From an uncultured Eubacteriales bacterium (GTDB lineage: Bacteria; Bacillota; Clostridia; Oscillospirales; Acutalibacteraceae), in the NCBI GenBank assembly GCA_934486705.1, contig CAKSQS010000007.1, positions 1-64,000 of the forward strand: a stretch of 64,000 bases of DNA, in the 5' to 3' direction. The notes under the pieces were generated by a model, which was given only the letters and a program-made list of their open reading frames with translations, had not been told where the DNA came from and did not search any database. This document shows, in pieces, positions 53,401 to 60,671 of the stretch (within the stretch, counting starts at the first letter, position 1; the number at the start of each line of letters is the position of its first letter). A program made the translations under genes and the position numbers.

Positions 53401-54849
53401 ATCATACATTACTTCAAGCGTATCGGGAAGTATTATTTTTTTTACTGCCGTCAAACTCGGCGTGCCCGAATATATTCCGAAATACTGATCCTGCAGCGCG
53501 TTGTCCGTATATCCGTCAGTTTCCCAAGCATATGTACGGGTAGTGACATTGGCATCGCTCATATCTATTTCGGTAACTCCCGAAAGCTTTGTCTTTATAA
53601 AATCGGAAAATCTGCCCGTAATGTAAATACCGTCGTCGCAGCTTACCGTAAGGTGCGTAATATCCTCTATGCTTATATTTGCCGAGTTCTCGGTATTATA
53701 TTTCAGCTGTGCATTAGCCGTGAGCTGTAACGCCTTGCCGCGAATATCGTCAACGTCATCGTATGCCGTTTCCTGCATATCATAATATGTCACGCCGAAA
53801 TGCAGCGATAGCTTTACCTCGCCGCCCTCGGTCGAAATATACCCGGAATTTTCGGTTTTCAATACCTCAGCACCGTTTGATTTCATATAATTTAACCTTT
53901 CATACAGCGCTGTGCCGTCCGATGAGCCATACTCTATATTGCCGCATCCGCTCAAATTCAGATATGTTATTCTTCTTTTATTTGCGATTTTAAGCGCATT
54001 TGAAGTATCTATACCGCTGTTGCTTAAATCAACGGTAACTACGGGAGCTTTAACAATAATAGTGCTGAGGGCAGCAAAAAAATCCGAGCCGTCCGCCGAG
54101 GATAAGCCGTGATATGAAACCGCCGCAAGGGACTCGCAGCCCTCTGTATACCACTGAGACTCCCCGCCGAACGCATTTAACGAATCGGGAAAATCGAGAG
54201 CTTTAAGCGACATACAGTTTTGAAACGCTTCGTAACCTATGGATTTCAGGGAATTTCCGAAAACTATTGCTTCAAGAGTTCCGAGGTTTTTAAAGGCGTA
54301 ATTCATAATAATTTCCAGCGTATCGGGGAGTATTATTTTTTTAACCGCCGTAAGGCGCGGTTCTCCCGAATATACGCCGAAATAGCCGTCATATATCGCG
54401 TTATTGGTATACCCGTCGGTCTCCCAAGCAAAATTTCTTGTCGTAACATTTGCGTCTTTCATATCTATTTCTTTGACAGTAGGCAGCTTATCCTTGATAA
54501 AGGAAATAAACTGTCCGCAAAGAAATGCGCCGTTTACGGTTTTCACCCTTACGGCAGTAATATCCGCAAGGGTAAGCTCAGTGGAATTTTCGGTATTGTA
54601 TGCGTTAAGCGCCGCGTTTGTGAGGTTTAACGACCTTCCCCTGTAATCGTTTGCGTCGTCATAGCCGCTGTTTTGCAAATTATAGTATGTATCGGCAAAT
54701 TCAAGGCTTAAGATCACATTATTTTCAATAACCGTTATCAAAGAGCTGTCATTCGGGTTTTCAGCGGCCGCGCCCGTTGCGAGAGCCGATAATGTAACAC
54801 ATAACGAAAGAATAAAGGCTGCAATTTTCTTATAAGCTGTAAAACGCAT
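50467..54849 (-). CDS. LRR-dockerin-glycosidase giant protein
   Basis: 1460 residues in four parts. Signal peptide; two cap-plus-LRR units and a third cap without LRR (to about 740); a dockerin (about 748-805; loops DANADGNFNILD and DLNMDGMINGTE); a clan-A-like barrel (about 825-1190) with VSLGDEPDG (glutamate near 972) and FVNSMGILNE where a catalytic glutamate is expected; a beta-domain (WGINLFNKTDST); and a Cu-amine-oxidase-N-like C-terminus. From the dockerin on it parallels the lipoprotein at 43744-45948, so an LRR and dockerin head appears joined to the same enzyme body. GAGAGGG precedes the ATG. A promoter just upstream is not clear; it may depend on readthrough of the terminator at 54886. 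Confidence 0.8.
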   Translation of the reverse strand: MRFTAYKKIAAFILSLCVTLSALATGAAAENPNDSSLITVIENNVILSLEFADTYYNLQNSGYDDANDYRGRSLNLTNAALNAYNTENSTELTLADITAVRVKTVNGAFLCGQFISFIKDKLPTVKEIDMKDANVTTRNFAWETDGYTNNAIYDGYFGVYSGEPRLTAVKKIILPDTLEIIMNYAFKNLGTLEAIVFGNSLKSIGYEAFQNCMSLKALDFPDSLNAFGGESQWYTEGCESLAAVSYHGLSSADGSDFFAALSTIIVKAPVVTVDLSNSGIDTSNALKIANKRRITYLNLSGCGNIEYGSSDGTALYERLNYMKSNGAEVLKTENSGYISTEGGEVKLSLHFGVTYYDMQETAYDDVDDIRGKALQLTANAQLKYNTENSANISIEDITHLTVSCDDGIYITGRFSDFIKTKLSGVTEIDMSDANVTTRTYAWETDGYTDNALQDQYFGIYSGTPSLTAVKKIILPDTLEVMYDYVFKNLNTLETVVFGNSLKTMGFEAFQNCTSLKTLELPSSLNEFTGDTAWYVYGCTALTDISYHGAADGKGDFFAKLASLINNCPAVKADMSGSGIDAAGALAIAWNNNLAYLDISNCAEIDYTTDVGGELYLRLHSLSETGKTIIMSDYSARIELTDGMIELNICFVRNDYSSEKVSELTNSAINEYNEDSTLSIVMQSIKAVRVKTAKGVYLNSVFTDFITDRLPWITRLDISKAAIASNTDDGNAVRTELIALSNNGTDVIFTDVLGDANADGNFNILDIIHIEKYLAHDIDRIINSESVVDLNMDGMINGTELAIMRKALMQAEDLEKYAEKYRNTYELTVGADSIGEYSYMGWFLTADMAQTYQKMNSAQRGQFLDYVFNGEKVNYFGLIADVDKYYENSENGFNINAFKADWLVGKGGLLDEIAERGTDVFLNISSVPSALSGEGSHKLADGCEQEFAQFVADAAYAVKEECSLNIKYVSLGDEPDGGSWDSEVIEHYKTVPQIKECLKAYGMGNVGIIGPNTCLIEQKWFNTLRSKENTWNAMSAVTGHDFSFGIVSDSLLNSSRVTDMPIFVNSMGILNEHTIASDFIVADRDDKQKVTDYYTAVRNISAFLNDINKGANATMLWTPLVNTPNYSTLDNTAPNFYHIYYNENGKVFANNFATSANFDYYSQAVNTVRPGARIYQTSTDREGTMGGSFEEYTMNATAALNTDGTWGINLFNKTDSTVAKPYKNADYAPVPQEARVINVRLDIKGLYGSGEKEFKVYSTNINGGAAEEKGSIILSNGKGEIEVAPLELISLRSSESIGVTATPLPIEQRTGNLTVALTGENYIIKNGEDVSLNSAAELKYYNDYHSCGIMLEAEDFAKLIGANYNLSLFGLSATVSNGTGTMTFNRSRATVQYSGSVSGTLSLPESLVYKNGRYYFVISDTEAEKIGKIFGIDYRQYENTGLIVIGKTDVGNLGLFTRLFE
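54215..54706. repeat. Direct repeat shared by two LRR genes, copy 2
   Basis: Partner of 49685-50176 at a constant offset of 4530 bases, with no insertion or deletion that I can see. It encodes the first cap and LRR block of the protein at 50467-54849. Confidence 0.85.
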
Positions 54850-54885
54850 AATATATACCCTCTCTGTTTATAATATTGCAAAAAA

Positions 54886-54919
54886 CAATCCGTCTCACCG
54901 ATTTTGGTGGGACGGATTG
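54886..54919 (-). terminator. Terminator of the 54940-58029 gene
   Basis: On the minus strand CAATCCGTC-C-CACC, a 6-base loop, GGTG-A-GACGGATTG and a T run. The stem has 9 plus 4 pairs with one mismatch. It lies about 20 bases after the stop. Confidence 0.85.
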
Positions 54920-54939
54920 ACCGTAATTTGCGCCGCTTT

Positions 54940-57900
54940 TTAAGCTGCGGTATGGATGCGCCCGTAATATTCTTCGTGCGATTCAATACCTAAAAGTGCT
55001 CTTCTCATAATTGTCAGTTCGGTGCTGTCAATACCGTCTCCCTCAAGGTCAATATCCTTAATGTCACACGGAATTTTATCCGTTATTCCGGCAATATATT
55101 TTTTGAGATAGATATAGTCGCAAATATTCACAACACCATCGTTATTTATATCTCCCAAAACATGCGAGTAAACTATCCACACGGCTTCTACCTCAGTTGC
55201 ACTTATGGTTTTCCAGCCCGCAAAAATCTTAGTTTCCGATGTCGGCAGGAAATACCCGTCTGATGTTTCATCCGTTTTAAGGGTTACTTCATCCATATTT
55301 CCGAGGTATACCGATTTTGCGGTTTTATTTTTAAAGTTTGTGCCTATTCCGCTGCTGTATACGTCGGCATCCGCACAGTAAACGGTAACATTTGAGAAAT
55401 CGTTCCCCGCAGTTTCCGAAATCTCCAATACATCATTTTCTCCGCCGTTAAAAATAAAGCTTTTAACGGGTGCGCTCTCAAAGGTCCACTCACTAAACGT
55501 GCCGTTGGTAACGGTTACGGTTTTCAGATTCACGCAATTTGTAAACGTATTATCTCCTGCTGTTTTAAGTGCTCTCGGCAGCACCGCCTCTTCCAACGTG
55601 CGGCAGTTTCTGAACATAAAAGAGCCTATATCTGTTGCGGTTTCGGATAAAACTACACGTTTAAGCTTGGTAAGCTTGATATTTCCGCTGTCATAAGCAC
55701 CGAAATACTCATTGCCGTACTTATTTCCATATTGTTCAACCGGATAATCGCTTTCAAGATAATATGTGGCGTTAAACACATTTGCCTTACCCATATCTAC
55801 CTCTTGCACCTGCGGCAGATTGTTCTTCAAAAATCTGCTGAAAGTAGATAAGAGATAAGCTTTTTCGGCTGAAGAAACGATTATTGCGGTTATATCCGCA
55901 AGAGTTATCTGTCGCGACTGATGATTCAGATTGAAATTTTCAATAGCGCCGTTTGCCATATAAAGGGTCTCGTTGTCGCCTATATGGCGCGCATTGTAAA
56001 CGGAAAGCTTTACCGAGTCGCCCTCTGCAAAAATACAGGCAGTTCCGTCATCGGATACAAATGCGTCAAGCTCCGAGCTACCGGTAAACATTACCTCAGT
56101 ACCGGCGGCAATAAGAGCTTTTATTCTGCCGTAAAGCGCTTTGCCGTTATCCGTGCCCCAATCTATATTACCGCAATCGCTTATATTAAACGCCGTAAGA
56201 TTATTCTTACCTGCCAGGGTAAGCGCATTTTCGGTGGATATTCCGCTCCCGCTTAAATCAATATCGGTTACGCCTGCCCTATTTGCTATTTTCATAATTT
56301 CGCTGTACAGAGCAGCCTTATCCGACGTACCGTGATACGAAACGGCTGAAAGGCTCTCACAGCCGTCGACTACGTATGTGCCGTCATCCAATTTGTTTAA
56401 CGATAACGGAAGACCGAGCGACTTTAAAGAAGTGCAGCCGCTGAATGCGCTGCCGCCTATATCGGTAATACAGTCGTTAAGTTCCAATGTTTCAAGCGAG
56501 GTCATATTGTTAAATGCATTATATTCAATCATTGTAAGACCGTCGCCCAATTTAAGTGTTTTAAGCAGCGGGAATTTACTGCTACCACCGTAATTTGAAA
56601 AAGTATTTACCGACCACTTATGGCTGTCTTCCTCTTCCGATTGCCACGACCACCTGTTACGGAAGGTTGCGGCGGAAAGGTCAAGCTCGGTAATTTGAGC
56701 CGCATACCCAGAGGATACGAGATATCTGACAAACCCTATCACATAGATCGTAGCATTACCTTCATTAGAAACGCTTATCTTGGCAATATCAGTAATTTTA
56801 AGGGCTGTGCCGTGATTTGTGTTATATGTATTTATCGCTTTGGGAATTAAATTATCAAGCTGCGGAGTCCAAGCGCCCGTAAAATCATCATAGCCACTTG
56901 AGAAACAAAGGCTTAAGGAAACCCCGCCTTCATTGACGGTAATTCTGGCTGTTGCGTTATTATCCCATTCGCCGCCGTCGCCCCTTACGGTATCGGCGTT
57001 TTTATAAGGATCTGAATTGACAGGAGCCAAAACGGTTGCACCGGCAGCTTTCAGTGCCTCGAGCTTTTCCCATAAAAGCATACCGTTAACCGAATCATAT
57101 TCAATATTTGCACAGTCGGAAATATTGAAATATTGTATATTGCTCTTTGCAAGTACGGAAAGCGCAAAGTCAACATCTATGTTACTTCTGCTCAAATCAA
57201 TTTTTGTCACTGCAGCTGTATTGATATATTCCAAAACAGAGCTGTACAAAGAAACATCCGCCGATGCGCCGTGATAGGATATCTCGGAAAGGCTGTCACA
57301 GCCGTCCACCGTATACTTTGCCTCGGCTATAGTTTTAAGAGAAGAAGGCAGACCGAGTGCCTTTAACGAGGTGCAGCCGCTGAACGCATTTACCGCTATA
57401 TCGGTAATGCAATCGTTAAGCTCCAATGTTTCAAGCGAAGTCATATTGTTAAATGCGTTATATTCGATTATAGTAAGACCGCCGCCCAATTTAAGTGTTT
57501 TAAGCAACGGGAATTTACTGCTGCCACCGTAATTTGAAAAAGTATTTACCGACCATTTGTGGCTGTCTTCCTCTTCCGATTGCCATGACCACCTGTTACG
57601 GAAGGTTGCGGCGGAAAGGTCAAGCTCGGTAATTTGAGCCGCATACCCCGAGGATACGAGATATCTGATAAATCCGATTATATAAGTCTCAATACCCTCT
57701 TCATCGGAAATGGTTATCTTGGTAATATCGGTAGTTTTAAGTGTTGCGCCATGATTTGTGTTATATGTACTTATCGCTCTGGGAATTAAATTATCAAGCT
57801 GCGGAGTCCAAGCGCCCGTAAAATCATCATAACCTTTTGTAAAATGCAGATTCAGTGCTGCAGTGCCGTTCTCAACCGAAACGGTCGCCGCACATTTATC

Positions 57901-58029
57901 CTCCCATTCACCGCCGTCACCTGTAACGGTATCTGTAGTTTTCGCCGAAAAGCTCATAGGCATAAGGCTCATAATAAGCATTACCGACAGAATCGATGCC
58001 ATGGCTTTTTTAAAAGAAAAATGTCTCAT
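54940..58029 (-). CDS. LRR-dockerin surface protein
   Basis: 1029 residues: signal peptide (ending MSFSAKT), two nearly identical cap-plus-LRR units of about 313 residues (cap motif GYDDFTGAWTPQLDNLIP, then YNTNHG and FRNRWSWQSEEEDSHKWSVN), a third LRR unit (about 680-900) and a C-terminal type I dockerin (about 955-1015; DINNDGVVNICD and DLEGDGIDSTE). No catalytic domain is visible. A non-enzymatic LRR protein on a dockerin suggests a glycan- or cell-binding component of a cohesin-based complex (inference). It is transcribed alone between the promoter at 58092 and the terminator at 54886. The ATG follows AGGGAGAGG. Confidence 0.85.
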   Translation of the reverse strand: MRHFSFKKAMASILSVMLIMSLMPMSFSAKTTDTVTGDGGEWEDKCAATVSVENGTAALNLHFTKGYDDFTGAWTPQLDNLIPRAISTYNTNHGATLKTTDITKITISDEEGIETYIIGFIRYLVSSGYAAQITELDLSAATFRNRWSWQSEEEDSHKWSVNTFSNYGGSSKFPLLKTLKLGGGLTIIEYNAFNNMTSLETLELNDCITDIAVNAFSGCTSLKALGLPSSLKTIAEAKYTVDGCDSLSEISYHGASADVSLYSSVLEYINTAAVTKIDLSRSNIDVDFALSVLAKSNIQYFNISDCANIEYDSVNGMLLWEKLEALKAAGATVLAPVNSDPYKNADTVRGDGGEWDNNATARITVNEGGVSLSLCFSSGYDDFTGAWTPQLDNLIPKAINTYNTNHGTALKITDIAKISVSNEGNATIYVIGFVRYLVSSGYAAQITELDLSAATFRNRWSWQSEEEDSHKWSVNTFSNYGGSSKFPLLKTLKLGDGLTMIEYNAFNNMTSLETLELNDCITDIGGSAFSGCTSLKSLGLPLSLNKLDDGTYVVDGCESLSAVSYHGTSDKAALYSEIMKIANRAGVTDIDLSGSGISTENALTLAGKNNLTAFNISDCGNIDWGTDNGKALYGRIKALIAAGTEVMFTGSSELDAFVSDDGTACIFAEGDSVKLSVYNARHIGDNETLYMANGAIENFNLNHQSRQITLADITAIIVSSAEKAYLLSTFSRFLKNNLPQVQEVDMGKANVFNATYYLESDYPVEQYGNKYGNEYFGAYDSGNIKLTKLKRVVLSETATDIGSFMFRNCRTLEEAVLPRALKTAGDNTFTNCVNLKTVTVTNGTFSEWTFESAPVKSFIFNGGENDVLEISETAGNDFSNVTVYCADADVYSSGIGTNFKNKTAKSVYLGNMDEVTLKTDETSDGYFLPTSETKIFAGWKTISATEVEAVWIVYSHVLGDINNDGVVNICDYIYLKKYIAGITDKIPCDIKDIDLEGDGIDSTELTIMRRALLGIESHEEYYGRIHTAA
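56432..56892. repeat. Internal coding repeat, copy 2
   Basis: 461 bases nearly identical to 57371-57831 at a constant offset of 939 bases (313 codons). It encodes the second cap domain of the LRR-dockerin protein. The in-frame period shows recent tandem duplication of a whole unit. Confidence 0.85.
57371..57831. repeat. Internal coding repeat, copy 1
   Basis: Partner of 56432-56892. It encodes the first cap domain of the LRR-dockerin protein. Confidence 0.85.
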
Positions 58030-58091
58030 AAAAAATTCCTCTCCCTTATTGAAAATACAGAAAATTGCTCAACGCAAAATATCTTGATATT

Positions 58092-58135
58092 ACTATATCA
58101 CAGTTTTTATGCACTTCAAACTCTAAAAATCGTAC
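58092..58135 (-). promoter_or_regulatory. Promoter of the LRR-dockerin gene with shared motif
   Basis: Minus strand: GTACGATTTTTAGAGTTT (58135-58118), exactly 20 bases, then TATAGT (58097-58092). It keeps the TTAGAGTTT core and spacing seen at 50377-50420. Transcription would start near 58085. Confidence 0.5.
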
Positions 58136-58148
58136 AATGGTATAAAAA

Positions 58149-59738
58149 TTATAGGTTTGTTTGGACTTCACGCATTGTAACCAGTTCAAAAGGAGCTGCT
58201 CTGACAATACCCCTGCCGTCTGTAACAGTTACTGTTCCGTCGGGTTCAAGATATTTACCCGATTTACCTGTTTTCAATACTACAAACCTTTTTTCGCCCG
58301 TTCCGTAAAGCGCCCGAATATCCAATTCAACATCAAGATAAACGCTGTGCCCCGCAAGGTTGTGCGGCTTTGTGTTCTCATACATACACGAAAGCTCTTT
58401 CGTTCGGGTTTCGGTATCCGTTTTATTAAGAATTGCTATTCCCCACTTGCCATCCTTGTTTTTTGCTGCCAATGCCGCCATTTGGTTATTTATTGAGTTT
58501 GTAAGGTCGTATCTCTCGGTCATACATCCCTCTTCGCTGCTTTCGCAGCAGTAAATTTCAGCGTCGGCTTTTATCACCGCAAGTATTGCGGATATATATT
58601 CGTAATATCTGGTTATAAGCAGATCCTTGCCCAAAACGGATCTGTCGGCGGTTTTATCCGCAAGAAACATATAATATTGCATTGGAATATCTGTATGCCC
58701 CGGAGCAAAAAGGCAATACCAGTTTCCCATATATGACGCACCCAAATTTATATCTATTAAAACCGCGCTTGCGTTAACCACGCCGTATATATCGCTGTTA
58801 TCAAAAATTTCGCCTTTTTCATTTCGCGGTAGATCGCTGAATTTACCGTCGCCCTCCGCTCCGGTAGAGGTTATCCAAAGCTCTTTGCCGAGGACTGACG
58901 CCTGCCGATTATGTATTAAATCCATCATTCCGCTTCCGAAACCGTGTATCGTAATTTTATCAATAAGACCGAAAGCCTCGGGGTCTATACTTTTTACAGC
59001 CTCGGCATACGAAAGATTTATTCCCGCAGATGCCGGTCCGTTAATAAGAACATCGTTAAGTTCCTTTTCATCCAACTTTTTTCTTGTCAGCCTTATAATT
59101 AGGCACATCTGGTGGGGTGTAACCGCCCCGAAATTAGGCTCGTCATAAACCGAAATGTATTTAATCGGCATACCGAATTTTTTAATCATTCGCTCAACCA
59201 GATTAACAGCGGTATCTACAAGTGTGGGAATATAGCTGTCCTTTATAGGATGAACCCCCTCGTCTACAATTACGGTGTCTGCTCCGTTTCCTCGCACGAT
59301 TGCAAGCGTATCCTCATTTGCGCCCGCATAGATCTGTGCAACCGTTTTGCCACTGAGGTTATGTGGAAGTACACCGCACATATTCATAGCGTAAACCGCA
59401 CCGTATTTTTTCATATCCTCAGTAAATTCCCGCCCGCCGTAGCCTAAATTTTCGGTATGCTCCTCTATCCATGCGTCAAGTGCGTCGGTGTTATATGGGT
59501 CAAGGTGATCCTCGCCCGCCTTAAAATCGTTATATTTGGGATTCCACTTTGGGTATATCATCTCAAAGCAATAATGAATAACTTTGGTATTAAGACCCTT
59601 AAATATTTTTTTCTCCAGTGTTTTTCTTACGCTTTCGTCAACTCTGCCGCACTCGCCGATATACATACCGTAGCCCCTGAAAATATGGCTCGGTGTGCCC
59701 GAAACATTAAGTCCTACACTTTTAACGGGAATACTCAT
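58149..59738 (-). CDS. Cytoplasmic clan-A-like glycosidase
   Basis: 529 residues, no signal peptide. The barrel starts at the N-terminus (PSHIFRGYGMYIGEC), carries KYISVYDEPNFGAVTP with E200 in the acid/base position, and reads LWITSTGAEGD (S291) where a nucleophile glutamate would be expected. The C-terminal beta-domain (WGIAILNKTDTE, ELDIRALYGTGEKRF, GRGIVRAAPFELVTMREV) matches those of 43744-45948 and 50467-54849, so all three are one family. It is the last gene of the GH20 operon, 19 bases after the SGNH gene, and probably acts on imported oligosaccharides. GGAGGAG precedes the ATG. Confidence 0.72.
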   Translation of the reverse strand: MSIPVKSVGLNVSGTPSHIFRGYGMYIGECGRVDESVRKTLEKKIFKGLNTKVIHYCFEMIYPKWNPKYNDFKAGEDHLDPYNTDALDAWIEEHTENLGYGGREFTEDMKKYGAVYAMNMCGVLPHNLSGKTVAQIYAGANEDTLAIVRGNGADTVIVDEGVHPIKDSYIPTLVDTAVNLVERMIKKFGMPIKYISVYDEPNFGAVTPHQMCLIIRLTRKKLDEKELNDVLINGPASAGINLSYAEAVKSIDPEAFGLIDKITIHGFGSGMMDLIHNRQASVLGKELWITSTGAEGDGKFSDLPRNEKGEIFDNSDIYGVVNASAVLIDINLGASYMGNWYCLFAPGHTDIPMQYYMFLADKTADRSVLGKDLLITRYYEYISAILAVIKADAEIYCCESSEEGCMTERYDLTNSINNQMAALAAKNKDGKWGIAILNKTDTETRTKELSCMYENTKPHNLAGHSVYLDVELDIRALYGTGEKRFVVLKTGKSGKYLEPDGTVTVTDGRGIVRAAPFELVTMREVQTNL

Positions 59739-59757
59739 TAATTTTCTCCTCCTTACA

Positions 59758-60651
59758 TCACAGTTCTTTTTCCATTATATCCGTCATGTGCACTTTAATT
59801 TGTTTTTCCTGTTGCTTATTTTCAAGGTAGCACCTGCAAATACCGTTGAACCAATCGTTACATTCATCGCTTTCCATAAAGTTTTTCACCGTAAGCAACG
59901 CATCACTATATGGCAGATTGTATTTTTTTATAACCAATGACTCGACCGCATAAATGTTTCTCAATATCTGAACTTTTCCGTTCCATTCAAGCAGCTTTTC
60001 GGAAAATACCGTCTCTTCGCATAGATCAAGCCCCTGATTTTTCAAAAAGCACCTTGCTATATAAAACTGTCCCTTATCTGTAACATGAACCGAATCGTCG
60101 CTGTAAATGCGTTCCTTCTGCATTTGTTCCAGAATGTACGGGAACAAATCGCAAAGATTGTGGCCCTGCCGTCTTGAGTATTCTCTTATATATTCGTTAT
60201 AAGCCATAATCAACGCAAGACCGCCGTGTAACGGCGAGGTGCAATACTCGCCGTATTCATCGTAAGGTATGCAGGTGCAAAGCGTTATATCTATGTTCCT
60301 TTTTTTTAATAAGCCGCAAAGATTTTCTAAATTAGATTTGTAATTTTCAAATGCCTGTTTCAGCATTTCATACCGTTTTTCGCTCCTTTTTTCAAGCAGC
60401 CTTTCCCGCTCGCAGTCGTTAATACCCATAAGAATCACAACATGAGTCGGAGCAAACGACAGTGTATCTTTCTCCGCAATTTCGAGCTGTACACTCAAAT
60501 TGCTGCCCGAAACACCGCAATTATAAAAGTTTATATTTAAATCGGGGAAATTATTTTTATAATACGATACTATATGCATTAAATACCCATTATTGTGGGT
60601 AATACTGTCCCCCACAAAACAAACTCTTGAATTTTTCGGAAATATTTTCAT
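59758..60651 (-). CDS. SGNH/GDSL hydrolase
   Basis: 297 residues, no signal peptide. Block I VCFVGDSIT (nucleophile S16), block II glycine in YNCGVSGSN, block III GIND (N78) and block V DDSVH (D186, H189) are all present. Such enzymes remove acetyl or other acyl groups; between a hexosaminidase and a glycosidase, a carbohydrate esterase acting on imported acetylated sugars is likely. The extra 75 C-terminal residues beyond the catalytic core are helical and unassigned. Strong AGGGAG site; gaps of 20 and 19 bases to its neighbours. Confidence 0.85.
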   Translation of the reverse strand: MKIFPKNSRVCFVGDSITHNNGYLMHIVSYYKNNFPDLNINFYNCGVSGSNLSVQLEIAEKDTLSFAPTHVVILMGINDCERERLLEKRSEKRYEMLKQAFENYKSNLENLCGLLKKRNIDITLCTCIPYDEYGEYCTSPLHGGLALIMAYNEYIREYSRRQGHNLCDLFPYILEQMQKERIYSDDSVHVTDKGQFYIARCFLKNQGLDLCEETVFSEKLLEWNGKVQILRNIYAVESLVIKKYNLPYSDALLTVKNFMESDECNDWFNGICRCYLENKQQEKQIKVHMTDIMEKEL

Positions 60652-60671
60652 AAATTTTCTCCCTTTAAATT

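Noticed and set aside
45961..58029. Repetitive DNA in the LRR genes as a CRISPR array or tandem satellite
   Set aside because: The repeats are hundreds of bases long, in frame, and encode protein domains.
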